Shown here piece after piece: positions 9,318 to 18,403 of a DNA stretch of 59,350 nucleotides. Each line of letters starts with the position of its first letter. The stretch's first letter is position 1. Source of the DNA: UMGS1370 sp963557065. GTDB lineage: Bacteria > Bacillota > Clostridia > Lachnospirales > Lachnospiraceae. The DNA is taken from contig CAUWCT010000008.1 in assembly GCA_963557065.1 (NCBI GenBank), positions 1 through 59,350 of the forward strand, in the 5' to 3' direction. A program made the position numbers and the translations under genes. The notes under the pieces were generated by a model. That model was not told the origin of the DNA. It was given only the letters and a program-made list of their open reading frames with translations, and did no database searches.

Positions 9318-11151
9318 GATTCATTTCCCCCGATACCTTTGGTAGTTTCATTGTTGTCTCTGTATAATTTCCCAGACTGCTTTTTATGGAAAGAGAACAC
9401 GTTTCTCCAAAATACAGTTTCATTCTGGAATAAACATTTTCCACTCCAATGCTGGTATTGTTTCCCGGCTGCCTTTCTTTTGGCGTTAAAAGACTGCGAA
9501 TCTCCTCTTCACTCATTCCTCTTCCGTCATCTCTTATGGAAAATACCAGATGTGTTTCGGTCTGAACTGCCTTGATCACCAGATGGCCAATATCATCTTC
9601 CTTTTCAGCCAGCCCATGAACAATGGAATTTTCCACGATTGGCTGCAAAATCAGACGAGGCACCCGATACTCCAGACATCCCTCATCAATTTCATAAGAA
9701 ACGTCAAATCCGTCTGAATAGCGGATTTTCATCAGGTAGATATAGCTGTCCAATACTTCCAGTTCCTCTTTCACTGTGTAGAAACTGATATTACCCCGAA
9801 AGGAACAGGATAAAATCTTTATCAGAGCCTCCGCCATCTTCTGTATTCCCTCAAATCTGGCAACCTGAGCCATAAAACGGATAGAATTTAAAGTATTTAC
9901 CAGAAAATGGGGATTGATCTGAGATTGAAGGGCCCGGACCTCCGCTTCATGTTTTTTCTGCTGCACCTGTTCATTTTCTGAAATGGATGCTTTTAACTGG
10001 CGCACCATACGATTAAAGGAGTGCATCATTGTACGGATTTCTGTATTTCCCGCAGGCCCAAGATGAATCTCTAAATTACCGCCTTCCAATTCCTGAAGTC
10101 CTTCTACCATAGTATGAACGGGTGCAATAATGGAGCGAAGGAAAAATTTTGAGTAGAGATAAAACAGAAACATCAGGACTCCTGCCGTTAAAATCAAAGC
10201 GCCTGCAATCTTATTATAGTCCTCGGTCAGTATTTTGGTCTGAACACAGGTTACTAACAGCCAGTCCCGATACCCTGCTTCTGATACCACAACTCTGTAA
10301 TTTCCATTTTTACCTGAAATCGAATCCGTCAGCTTCTTTTGAAGAACCTGCCCTTCCCTTCCATTTTCCAAATCACTCTGCAAAAGTCCCGAAAGAAGCA
10401 CCTTTGCCCTGTCATAGTCTTCCCCTGCAAACAAAAGATTTCCTTTGCTGTCTGCCAGAAAGGTAGTTCCCATCATTGGATCGCTGTTGTATTTTCTAAG
10501 CAGATCTCCGATTGGAATTACATCGAACAGCATCACCATTTCGATAGTCTTTGACCGATCTAACAGGCGGCTGGGAGAAAGGGCTGCTACAAGAACACAT
10601 TCTCCCTTTTTCATCCTGGAATACGTCAGAGAATGCACAGATGTATCAAAAATCCCCATGCTCACCACATCCGGTTTTTCCAATGCCAACTGATACCATT
10701 CCTCTTTTTCCATCTCTTCTTTCAAAATCCGAATATCGTCCTTCAGGTAGAGACTCTGCCCATCTTTCATATAAAACATGGCGGAAACTGTATTCTGGGA
10801 AGGTGCAGCAGCCAGCTGAAACATCTCATCCATCCGGTTATTTAATTCATACCGTTTATCTGTTGTCTCTGCGCTGGCAGAGGCAGCCAGAGACAGCAGT
10901 TCGTTATTATTAACAAACACCAGATGAGATAATTGCAGAGCCGTCTTTTCCACTGCCTCGCAAAGAGAAGACGAGAGCGCCTCCTGGGAATTTTCAATAT
11001 TGTTTACTGCATTTTTCCGAATGGTATATCTGGTAATACTCAGAGAAGCCAGAAATATCAGAAGAATTGGTATTACAATCAAACAGGAAAAGCTGCGGTA
11101 ATAGACAGTTTTTAAAGAAACATGCCTGCTACTCCATCTCATATTCTCCAT
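9292..11151 (-). CDS. yesM: YesM-type sensor histidine kinase
   Basis: The 619-residue membrane kinase has one membrane segment at about residues 21-40, an extracellular sensing region (probably dCache-like), a second segment at about 300-325, a HAMP region, the His_kinase domain with the phospho-accepting histidine in INPHFLVNTL (about 410) and a C-terminal ATPase domain (RDDGRGMSEEE). The ATG at 11151 lies inside the end of dapF, with GGAGG six bases upstream, so translation is coupled to dapF. It probably senses an extracellular sugar or its binding protein and phosphorylates YesN. Confidence 0.92.
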   Translation of the reverse strand: MENMRWSSRHVSLKTVYYRSFSCLIVIPILLIFLASLSITRYTIRKNAVNNIENSQEALSSSLCEAVEKTALQLSHLVFVNNNELLSLAASASAETTDKRYELNNRMDEMFQLAAAPSQNTVSAMFYMKDGQSLYLKDDIRILKEEMEKEEWYQLALEKPDVVSMGIFDTSVHSLTYSRMKKGECVLVAALSPSRLLDRSKTIEMVMLFDVIPIGDLLRKYNSDPMMGTTFLADSKGNLLFAGEDYDRAKVLLSGLLQSDLENGREGQVLQKKLTDSISGKNGNYRVVVSEAGYRDWLLVTCVQTKILTEDYNKIAGALILTAGVLMFLFYLYSKFFLRSIIAPVHTMVEGLQELEGGNLEIHLGPAGNTEIRTMMHSFNRMVRQLKASISENEQVQQKKHEAEVRALQSQINPHFLVNTLNSIRFMAQVARFEGIQKMAEALIKILSCSFRGNISFYTVKEELEVLDSYIYLMKIRYSDGFDVSYEIDEGCLEYRVPRLILQPIVENSIVHGLAEKEDDIGHLVIKAVQTETHLVFSIRDDGRGMSEEEIRSLLTPKERQPGNNTSIGVENVYSRMKLYFGETCSLSIKSSLGNYTETTMKLPKVSGEMNREQSPDCR

Positions 11152-11932
11152 GAAATACCTCCGCTGCAGGTCCTGTCATAAAAACGTGGTTGGTATTTCG
11201 ATCCCACTCTATCAGGAGATGGCCGCCCTTTAATTTTACATCTGTTTTGTTTTCTGTGTACCCCAAAAGAATTGCCGCCACTGCGCTGGCTGTGGCTCCG
11301 GTGCCGCAGGCCCAGGTTTCGCCGCTTCCTCTTTCCCACACCCGCATCTGAATGTGTTCTCTGTCAATAATCCGAACAAACTCTGTGTTTACCCTGTCTG
11401 GAAAACGATGGTGATTTTCAAAAGCCGGACCAATTTTTTCCAAATCCAGACTGTCAATCTCGTCCATAAAATAAACTGCATGGGGATTTCCTACGGAAAT
11501 TCCCACAAACTCCATATCTGTTCCGGAAACCGTAATTTGTTCCGGAAGCCGGGAAGTAAGAGCCGGCTCGCCCATGTCCACTGTCACCTGAGACACTTTG
11601 CCGTCCGATACACTCATGTCCAGATATTTGATTCCGCTTTTTGTCTCTACCGTAATACTGGTCTTGTCCACAATTTTATGGTCGTAAACGTATTTGCCCA
11701 CACAACGGATAGCGTTTCCGCACATAGCGCCTTCACTTCCGTCTGCATTAAACATCTGCATCCGGCAGTCTGCACTGACAGACGGCCCAATCAGAATCAG
11801 CCCGTCTGATCCAATTCCAAAATGCCGATCACTCACTGCGGCTGCCAGTTTTTCCGGTTCTTTTACCTGCTCTTCAAAACAGTTAATGTATACATAATCA
11901 TTTCCTATTCCCTGCATTTTTGTGAATTTCAT
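11129..11932 (-). CDS. dapF: Diaminopimelate epimerase
   Basis: This cytoplasmic enzyme interconverts LL- and meso-diaminopimelate for lysine and cell wall synthesis. The 267 residues carry the two catalytic cysteines in their usual contexts, GAMCGNAIRC (about C73) and ETWACGTGA (about C215), and the N-terminal signature KMQGIGNDYVYI. The start has AGGAG upstream. It is a housekeeping gene placed directly in front of yesM, overlapping it by 23 bases. Confidence 0.96.
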   Translation of the reverse strand: MKFTKMQGIGNDYVYINCFEEQVKEPEKLAAAVSDRHFGIGSDGLILIGPSVSADCRMQMFNADGSEGAMCGNAIRCVGKYVYDHKIVDKTSITVETKSGIKYLDMSVSDGKVSQVTVDMGEPALTSRLPEQITVSGTDMEFVGISVGNPHAVYFMDEIDSLDLEKIGPAFENHHRFPDRVNTEFVRIIDREHIQMRVWERGSGETWACGTGATASAVAAILLGYTENKTDVKLKGGHLLIEWDRNTNHVFMTGPAAEVFHGEYEME

Positions 11933-11981
11933 ACTCGTTTTCTCCTGTTTTTTATCCTTTTATATTCCCGCTGCCAGTCCC

Positions 11982-12530
11982 CTATCGTTCTGCCAGGCTA
12001 ATTACCATCTGAGCGGTCTCGATTAAATTTGATCCGTTTTCCATACTGCATTTCTGTAAATACCGATGAGCCTCATTTTCATCCATATGGTTTCTGGACA
12101 TTAAAATTTCTTTTGCATACTTTAGAATTTCCAGCTCCTCCCGGCTTCTTGTTTTCGGCATTCTCTGCTTCTTCCTGCGGCGTCTGTCCTGAGTATGGAC
12201 CATCATCTCCAATGTCCCGATTAATTCATTGACTTTTAAAGGCATGGGCAAAAATACCATATTGGCGCTCTGGCCTTCTGTCATATGAGACGGCGGCGCA
12301 ATCACCAGCATGTCCAGATAAACCGGCAGACATTCTCTTAAATCTCCATATACCATATCCGCAAACCGGCTGCCGCAGACAACAATGCCTCCCTCTAACG
12401 CTTCTGCCGCTGTCAAAATCTGGGCCGCAGTCTGGCAGACTGCCGCTATGTGAAATCCATTCCTGGCCAAAATTGTTTTTATCTGTCTGCTGTTTTCCGG
12501 TTTTGAAAATGCCACAATTACTTCCGCCAA
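11982..12530 (-). CDS. ANTAR-domain RNA-binding antiterminator with pseudo-receiver
   Basis: The 182-residue protein has an N-terminal receiver-like fold and a C-terminal three-helix ANTAR domain (about 125-180; AKEILMSRNHMDENEAHRYL). ANTAR proteins bind paired hairpins in mRNA leaders and block termination, often in nitrogen genes. The receiver lacks the acidic pair and has a cysteine where the phospho-aspartate would be (GGIVVCGSRF), so phosphorylation control is unlikely. The start is a TTG at 12530 preceded by GGGAGG. It follows glnA by 80 bases and probably regulates glutamine or nitrogen genes. Confidence 0.85.
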   Translation of the reverse strand: MAEVIVAFSKPENSRQIKTILARNGFHIAAVCQTAAQILTAAEALEGGIVVCGSRFADMVYGDLRECLPVYLDMLVIAPPSHMTEGQSANMVFLPMPLKVNELIGTLEMMVHTQDRRRRKKQRMPKTRSREELEILKYAKEILMSRNHMDENEAHRYLQKCSMENGSNLIETAQMVISLAER

Positions 12531-12610
12531 TCTCTCACCTCCCCCTCTGGATGTGAATGCCCTCTTGCCGGGAAAATCTGTCGCAGCAGCTTTTCAGGGA
12601 TGTCTGCCGG

Positions 12611-13945
12611 CTAATAGCGGTACAGGTATTCGCCCAGTTCCCAATCTGTTACTGCTGCGCAGTATTTTCTCCACTCCTTCTTTTTGGCTTCCAGGTACTC
12701 TTCAAAGATATGTGAACCCAAAATCTCTTTTAAAAATGTGTCCTTCTCAAAAGCAGCAATAGCTTCTCCAAGGGTTTTCGGCAAAAACCTTACCTCTTTT
12801 TCTCTCAGGCTTTCTTCATCCATGCAAAATACATTGCCTTCCAGGCTTTCCTGCACTTCCATTTCATTCCTGATTCCGTCCAGTCCGGCTGCCAGACACG
12901 CAGCCAGCACCAGATACGGATTAGCCGCAGAATCCGGACAACGCAGTTCGATTCTGGTTTTGCTCCCCCTGGCAGAAGGAATCCGAAGAAGAGAACTCCG
13001 GTTTGATTTTTGAGACCAGGAGATGGTCACAGGAGCATCGTATCCCGGAATCAGTCTTTTGTAGGAATTAACCAGAGGATTGGTCAAAATTGCCATCCCC
13101 TCCATGTGGCAGAGCAGACCTGCCATAAACTGTCTTGCCGTCCGGCTCAAACCTAATGGATCTGTCCGATCTGCAAATACATTGTTTCCCTCCACATCTG
13201 CCAGAGACATGTTGATGTGCATTCCCGAACCGTTTACCCCTTCTTTGGGCTTGGGCATAAAGGTAGCATGAAACCCATGGCGCTTTGCAATGGTCTTTAC
13301 TGCCATCCGGAATGTCATAATATCATCGGCTGTCCTAAGGGCTTCTTCATATTCCAGATCAATCTCATGCTGTGCCGGAGCCAGTTCGTGGTGAGATGCC
13401 TCTATGCAAAATCCCATATCTTCCAGATTCAGCACAATATCCCGACGGACATTTTCCCCCATGTCTAACGGTGAAATATCAAAATAGCTGCCTGTTTCCC
13501 GGGTTTTTGCAATCGGCTGTCCTTCCTCATCTGTGTGGAACAGAAAAAATTCACATTCCGGACCTACGAAAAAAGAGTACCCCATATCCTGCGCTTCCTG
13601 AAGGACCTGCTTTAAAATGTATCTGGGATCTCCGGTAAAAGGCCGTCCGTCCGGCAAATACACATCACAGATCAGCCTGGCCACCTTTCCCTGCTGAGGA
13701 CGCCATGGAAAAATCTCAAAGGTATCCAGATCCGGATGCAGATACATATCAGATTCTTCAATATGAAGAAATCCATCAATTGAGGAACCATCAAACATGC
13801 ACTGATTGTCCAGAACTTTTTCCAGCTGGCTTACGGTTACAGCCATATTTTTCAGCACTCCGAAAATATCTGTAAACTGGAGCCGGATAAACTCCACATC
13901 CTCTTCTTCTACCATACGGAATATATCTTCTTTGCTATATTTCAT
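12611..13945 (-). CDS. glnA: Glutamine synthetase, type I
   Basis: It makes glutamine from glutamate, ammonia and ATP, as a cytoplasmic dodecamer. The 444-residue length fits the Gram-positive I-alpha form. Visible motifs include DGSSIDGF near residue 55, the metal-site GPECEFFLF, the ATP-site KPKEGVNGSGMHINMSL and RIPSARGSKTRIELRCPD. The ATG at 13945 was chosen for GGAGGAAACAGAA upstream; longer frames read into the promoter. It is followed by the ANTAR gene, and a consensus promoter lies at 13977-14005. Confidence 0.96.
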   Translation of the reverse strand: MKYSKEDIFRMVEEEDVEFIRLQFTDIFGVLKNMAVTVSQLEKVLDNQCMFDGSSIDGFLHIEESDMYLHPDLDTFEIFPWRPQQGKVARLICDVYLPDGRPFTGDPRYILKQVLQEAQDMGYSFFVGPECEFFLFHTDEEGQPIAKTRETGSYFDISPLDMGENVRRDIVLNLEDMGFCIEASHHELAPAQHEIDLEYEEALRTADDIMTFRMAVKTIAKRHGFHATFMPKPKEGVNGSGMHINMSLADVEGNNVFADRTDPLGLSRTARQFMAGLLCHMEGMAILTNPLVNSYKRLIPGYDAPVTISWSQKSNRSSLLRIPSARGSKTRIELRCPDSAANPYLVLAACLAAGLDGIRNEMEVQESLEGNVFCMDEESLREKEVRFLPKTLGEAIAAFEKDTFLKEILGSHIFEEYLEAKKKEWRKYCAAVTDWELGEYLYRY

Positions 13946-13976
13946 TTTCTGTTTCCTCCATTTTCCTATGAAATAA

Positions 13977-14005
13977 AAAATAGCAGGCAGGACCAGGTTT
14001 GTCAA
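13977..14005 (-). promoter_or_regulatory. Promoter of glnA
   Basis: The -35 box TTGACA (complement of 14000-14005), a 17-base spacer and the -10 box TATTTT (13977-13982) lie about 30 bases upstream of the glnA start. Confidence 0.75.
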
Positions 14006-14075
14006 CGCCAGATCCGGGCATATTTGACAGAAATCATATTTTTTTACATTTTCCTCTATTCAAGAAGAAATTTTG

Positions 14076-14084
14076 TGATATAAT
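14076..14084 (+). promoter_or_regulatory. Extended -10 promoter of carB
   Basis: TGATATAAT is a consensus extended -10 box 55 bases before the carB ATG. No good -35 box is visible at the normal distance, which is tolerated by extended -10 promoters. Confidence 0.6.
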
Positions 14085-14138
14085 CAATAAGATTAGAGAT
14101 CTTTTAACTACGAAACACAATCATTATGGAGGTCCATT

Positions 14139-17100
14139 ATGCCAAAACGCAATGACATCAACAAAATTTTGATCATCGGCTCCGGCCCTATCATTATCGG
14201 TCAGGCTTGCGAGTTCGATTATTCCGGCACCCAGGCCTGCAAGGCTCTCAGAAATCTGGGATACAAAATCGTCCTGGTTAATTCCAATCCGGCGACTATT
14301 ATGACTGATCCTGCTACTGCTGACGCTACTTATATCGAACCATTAAATGTGGACCGTCTTACTGAAATTATTGCAAAGGAGCGGCCCGATGCCCTGCTCC
14401 CCAACTTAGGCGGCCAATCCGGCTTAAACCTTTGTGAGGAGCTTTATAATGCCGGTGTATTGGACAAATACAACGTTCAGGTTATCGGCGTTCAGGTAGA
14501 CGCTATCAACCGCGGCGAGGATCGCATCGCTTTTAAAGAAGCTATGAACGAGCTGGGAATCGAGATGGCAAAGAGTTCTCCGGCTTACAGCGTTGACGAG
14601 GCTTTAAAAATTGCCGCCGAGTTAAGTTATCCGGTTGTTATCCGTCCGGCTTATACCATGGGCGGCACTGGCGGCGGTATTGTTTATAATGAAGAAGAAT
14701 TAAAGAAAGTAGCTGCCCGCGGTCTGGCTGCTTCCATGGTTCATCAGATTCTGGTAGAAGAGTCTGTAATCGGCTGGGAAGAGTTAGAGGTCGAAGTAGT
14801 CCGCGACGCTACCGGCAAGAAGATTTCTATCTGCTTTATTGAAAATATTGATCCTATGGGCGTTCATACCGGCGACTCCTTCTGCAGCGCTCCAATGCTG
14901 ACCATCTCAAAAGAACTTCAGGATCGTCTGGAAAAACAGGCTCATGCGATTGTAGAGTCCATCGGGGTAATCGGCGGAACCAACGTACAGTTTGCCCATG
15001 ATCCAAAAACCGATCGTATTATCATTATTGAAATTAACCCAAGAACTTCCCGTTCTTCTGCCCTGGCTTCCAAGGCTACCGGTTTCCCCATTGCCTATGT
15101 ATCTGCTCTGTTAGCCTGCGGTCTGACTTTAGATGAAATTCCTTACTGGAAAGAGGGCACCCTGGACAATTACAAGCCATCCGGCGACTATGTAGTTATC
15201 AAATTTGCACGCTGGGCATTTGAAAAATTCAAAGGTTCCCAGGACAAGCTGGGCACCCAGATGAAGGCAGTGGGCGAAGTTATGTCCATTGGTAAAAACT
15301 ATAAAGAAGCCCTTCAGAAGGCTATCCGTTCCCTGGAGACCGGACGCTACGGTCTGGGCTTTGCAAAGAATTTCCACGAACTGACCTTAGACCAGTTATA
15401 TGTAAAGCTGGCTGAACCTTCCAGTGAGCGTCAGTTTATTATGTACGAAGCCATCCGCAAAGGCGCTCCGTTGGAAAAGCTTCATGAAATGACCCATATT
15501 AAGATGTGGTTTTTGGAGCAGATGAAGGAATTAGTAGACCTGGAAGAAGAAATCATCTCCTGTAAGGGCAAAGAACTTCCTGACAACCTGTTAATTCAGG
15601 CAAAGAAGGACGGTTTCTCTGATAAGTATCTTGCAAAACTTTTAGACATTGACGAGTGGGAACTGTTTAAGCGCAGGGAAGCACTTGGCATGAAGGAATG
15701 CTGGGATGCAGTTCCGGTAAGCGGCGTAAAAGATCCGGCAGCTTACTACTATTCCACCTACAATGGCGAGGACAAGGCTCCTGTTTCCAGCCGCAGAAAG
15801 GTCATGGTTTTAGGCGGCGGTCCTAACCGTATCGGCCAGGGTATTGAATTTGACTACTGCTGCGTACACGCTGCTCTAACTCTTCGTGAATTAGGATTCG
15901 AGACCATTATGGTAAACTGCAATCCTGAGACCGTATCTACGGACTATGACACCTCCGATAAGCTGTATTTTGAGCCTCTGACCGTTGAGGATGTTATGAG
16001 TATTTACAATAAGGAAAAACCAGAAGGCGTTATCGTACAGTTCGGCGGCCAGACCCCATTAAATATTGCTGCTGAATTAGAGCGCCGGGGAGCCCATATT
16101 CTGGGAACCTCTCCTAAGGTAATTGATATGGCTGAGGATCGCGACTTATTTAACGCTATGATGCATAAGTTAAACATTCCAATGCCAAAGTCCGGAATGG
16201 CTGTTACCGTCGAAGACGCCTTAGAGATTGCTCACCGCATCGGCTACCCGATGATGGTTCGTCCTTCCTATGTATTAGGCGGACGGGGCATGGAAGTTGT
16301 CTATGACGATGATATGCTGAGAGACTACATGGCTGCTGCCATTGACGTTACTCCGGAACGTCCAATCCTGATGGATATGTTCCTGCAGGATGCTATGGAA
16401 TGCGAAACAGATGCGATTTCTGATGGTACCCACGCATTTGTTCCAACGGTTATGCAGCATATTGAACAGGCCGGCATTCACTCCGGCGACTCTGCCTGCG
16501 TGATTCCTTCTGTTAAGATTTCTGAAAAGAATAAAGAAATTATCCGTAAATACACCACTGACATTGCCTGCGAAATGGGCGTTGTTGGTCTGATGAATAT
16601 GCAGTATGCCATTTATAAAGACGAGGTTTACGTTCTGGAGGCAAACCCAAGAGCTTCCCGTACGGTTCCGCTGGTATCTAAGGTATGCAACATCAATATG
16701 GCCAATATTGCAACCCAGCTGATGGCATATGAGCTGACCGGCGTACGTCCGGACGTAACTCAGTTTAAAGAAAAAGAACATCCTTATTATGGCGTAAAGG
16801 AAGCTGTCCTGCCATTTAATATGTTCCCTGAAGTTGACCCGTTACTTGGACCGGAAATGCGTTCTACCGGAGAAGTATTAGGTATGAGCCGCACCTTCCC
16901 ATTGGCATACTACAAAGCAGAAGAAGCAACTGGTACAAAGCTTCCATTATCCGGTACCGCTTTAGTCAGTGTCAACCATGCAGATAAGGAACTGGCTCTG
17001 GAAGCTGCCCAGCAGTTATTTGAACTGGGATTTCAGATTGTGGCTACAGAAGGAACCGGCCGCTACCTGGAAGAGCATGGCGTTTCCTGCCGCATCTTAA

Positions 17101-17360
17101 AGAAGATTCAGGAAGGCCGTCCAAATATCTACGATGCCATGGTAAACGGCGAGATTGATTTGATTATCAACTCTCCTGCCGGAAAGCAGAGTAAATATGA
17201 CGATTCTTACCTGCGCAAGACTGCAATCAATAAAAAGATTCCTTATATTACAACCATGTACGCTGCCAAAGCTGCTGCTAAGGGTATTGCGGCTGTAATA
17301 AAGGGCGAGCACGATGAATTAAAATCTCTCCAGGAATACCACGCAAGCATTCCGGAGTAA
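14139..17360 (+). CDS. carB: Carbamoyl phosphate synthase large subunit
   Basis: It makes carbamoyl phosphate from bicarbonate, ammonia and ATP for pyrimidines and arginine. The 1073 residues show the duplicated ATP-grasp halves: carboxyphosphate half about 1-400, with IGSGPIIIGQACEFDYSG; oligomerisation region about 400-550; second half about 550-935, with LGGGPNRIGQGIEFDY; and a C-terminal MGS-like allosteric domain. GGAGG precedes the ATG. The glutaminase subunit carA is not next to it, which is unusual, and argF lies 26 kb away. It is monocistronic with its own promoter and a strong terminator. Confidence 0.97.
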   Translation: MPKRNDINKILIIGSGPIIIGQACEFDYSGTQACKALRNLGYKIVLVNSNPATIMTDPATADATYIEPLNVDRLTEIIAKERPDALLPNLGGQSGLNLCEELYNAGVLDKYNVQVIGVQVDAINRGEDRIAFKEAMNELGIEMAKSSPAYSVDEALKIAAELSYPVVIRPAYTMGGTGGGIVYNEEELKKVAARGLAASMVHQILVEESVIGWEELEVEVVRDATGKKISICFIENIDPMGVHTGDSFCSAPMLTISKELQDRLEKQAHAIVESIGVIGGTNVQFAHDPKTDRIIIIEINPRTSRSSALASKATGFPIAYVSALLACGLTLDEIPYWKEGTLDNYKPSGDYVVIKFARWAFEKFKGSQDKLGTQMKAVGEVMSIGKNYKEALQKAIRSLETGRYGLGFAKNFHELTLDQLYVKLAEPSSERQFIMYEAIRKGAPLEKLHEMTHIKMWFLEQMKELVDLEEEIISCKGKELPDNLLIQAKKDGFSDKYLAKLLDIDEWELFKRREALGMKECWDAVPVSGVKDPAAYYYSTYNGEDKAPVSSRRKVMVLGGGPNRIGQGIEFDYCCVHAALTLRELGFETIMVNCNPETVSTDYDTSDKLYFEPLTVEDVMSIYNKEKPEGVIVQFGGQTPLNIAAELERRGAHILGTSPKVIDMAEDRDLFNAMMHKLNIPMPKSGMAVTVEDALEIAHRIGYPMMVRPSYVLGGRGMEVVYDDDMLRDYMAAAIDVTPERPILMDMFLQDAMECETDAISDGTHAFVPTVMQHIEQAGIHSGDSACVIPSVKISEKNKEIIRKYTTDIACEMGVVGLMNMQYAIYKDEVYVLEANPRASRTVPLVSKVCNINMANIATQLMAYELTGVRPDVTQFKEKEHPYYGVKEAVLPFNMFPEVDPLLGPEMRSTGEVLGMSRTFPLAYYKAEEATGTKLPLSGTALVSVNHADKELALEAAQQLFELGFQIVATEGTGRYLEEHGVSCRILKKIQEGRPNIYDAMVNGEIDLIINSPAGKQSKYDDSYLRKTAINKKIPYITTMYAAKAAAKGIAAVIKGEHDELKSLQEYHASIPE

Positions 17361-17387
17361 AGGGCTATAAACAAGAACGTATAAAAT

Positions 17388-17440
17388 AAAGTGTGTAAGT
17401 TTTGAATTTATTTTTTCATTACTTACACACTTTTGTTTTT
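17388..17440 (+). terminator. Bidirectional terminator between carB and the PfkB operon
   Basis: AAAGTGTGTAAGT pairs perfectly over 13 bases with ACTTACACACTTT across a 20-base loop, followed on the plus strand by TGTTTTT. The minus strand also runs into a T-rich tract (TTTATTTTAT), so it can end both converging transcripts. Confidence 0.85.
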
Positions 17441-17467
17441 CTAATGATTGATTTTCATTACTTAGTT

Positions 17468-18403
17468 TTATTCAATTTTTTCTATCACTATCTCTTTTAG
17501 CAATGACTCAACCTCCTCTCTTTCCACATATCCTACTTGTGAATACCTTGTATTGCATATTCCGCATGCCATAGCTAAACGGATACAATCTTCTATCTCT
17601 CTTTTTTGTACCGCTCCTAAACAAAAGCCCGCAACCGCAGCATCTCCGCTTCCAATAGTAGAAATTACATTTGTTTTGGGGACTTTAATTCTCAAAATTT
17701 CCCTTTGATTAAAAAACAGTCCTCCTTTGGCTCCCATTGATACCAGAAGATTTTCTACACCTAAGTTCAGGAGTTTTATTCCCATCCTGTAAATCGCCGT
17801 CTCTGATTCTTCTCCTGCATAGCCAAACAGCTTTGCCATTTCTTCAAAATTCGGTTTTGAAAAATAATACTTTCCTGGAAAGGCCCCCTTTAAATATTGG
17901 CGATTTGCATCTAAAACACAAGATGCATCTTTCTCTTCACACATCTGACTCACCTGTTTGTAAATATTCTGACTCATTCCATTTGCCGGAAGACCGGAAC
18001 ATATTATCATGTCTCCCTGACAAATTTCATCCTCCAAAAGTTTTAAAAAATCCCTTTCCTCTTTTAGGGAAACAGTTGGCCCTGGCTCTGTAATCTCTGT
18101 CTCCCCACCACCCTGTTTGTCAATAATATTAATTGTACTTCTGGTTTCCTCCTCTTTCCAGAATGCCCGAAGCTGCACGCCGTAAGATGCCATATCGGTT
18201 TCAATCCTGCGTCCATTTGTTCCTCCCAAAAAAGCATACAATACACATGGTTCTCCCAGACACCCTAAAACCCTGGCAATATTGACCCCCTTTCCTCCTG
18301 AGTAACACTTCGGGTTTATTCCATGAAACTGTCTCCCAGTCTGGAAATTATTTATGTAATACACCCGGTCGATAACCGGATTCAGGCATAGTATCCGAAT
18401 CAT
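17468..18403 (-). CDS. PfkB-family sugar-phosphate kinase (FruK/LacC type)
   Basis: The 311-residue protein belongs to the branch containing 1-phosphofructokinase and tagatose-6-phosphate kinase. The signs are the start NPVIDRVYY, the GGKGVNIARVL motif near residue 37 and the ATP/catalytic motif GSGDA near 252. It would phosphorylate a sugar phosphate in the cytoplasm, making the bisphosphate that the neighbouring aldolase cleaves. The ATG overlaps the aldolase stop (ATGA), so the two are co-translated. It is the last gene of the LacI-controlled operon. The exact sugar is unknown. Confidence 0.85.
   Translation of the reverse strand: MIRILCLNPVIDRVYYINNFQTGRQFHGINPKCYSGGKGVNIARVLGCLGEPCVLYAFLGGTNGRRIETDMASYGVQLRAFWKEEETRSTINIIDKQGGGETEITEPGPTVSLKEERDFLKLLEDEICQGDMIICSGLPANGMSQNIYKQVSQMCEEKDASCVLDANRQYLKGAFPGKYYFSKPNFEEMAKLFGYAGEESETAIYRMGIKLLNLGVENLLVSMGAKGGLFFNQREILRIKVPKTNVISTIGSGDAAVAGFCLGAVQKREIEDCIRLAMACGICNTRYSQVGYVEREEVESLLKEIVIEKIE

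Noticed and set aside
14022..14029. TTGACA-like box upstream of carB as its -35
   Set aside because: It lies about 50 bases from the -10 box, too far to act with it.
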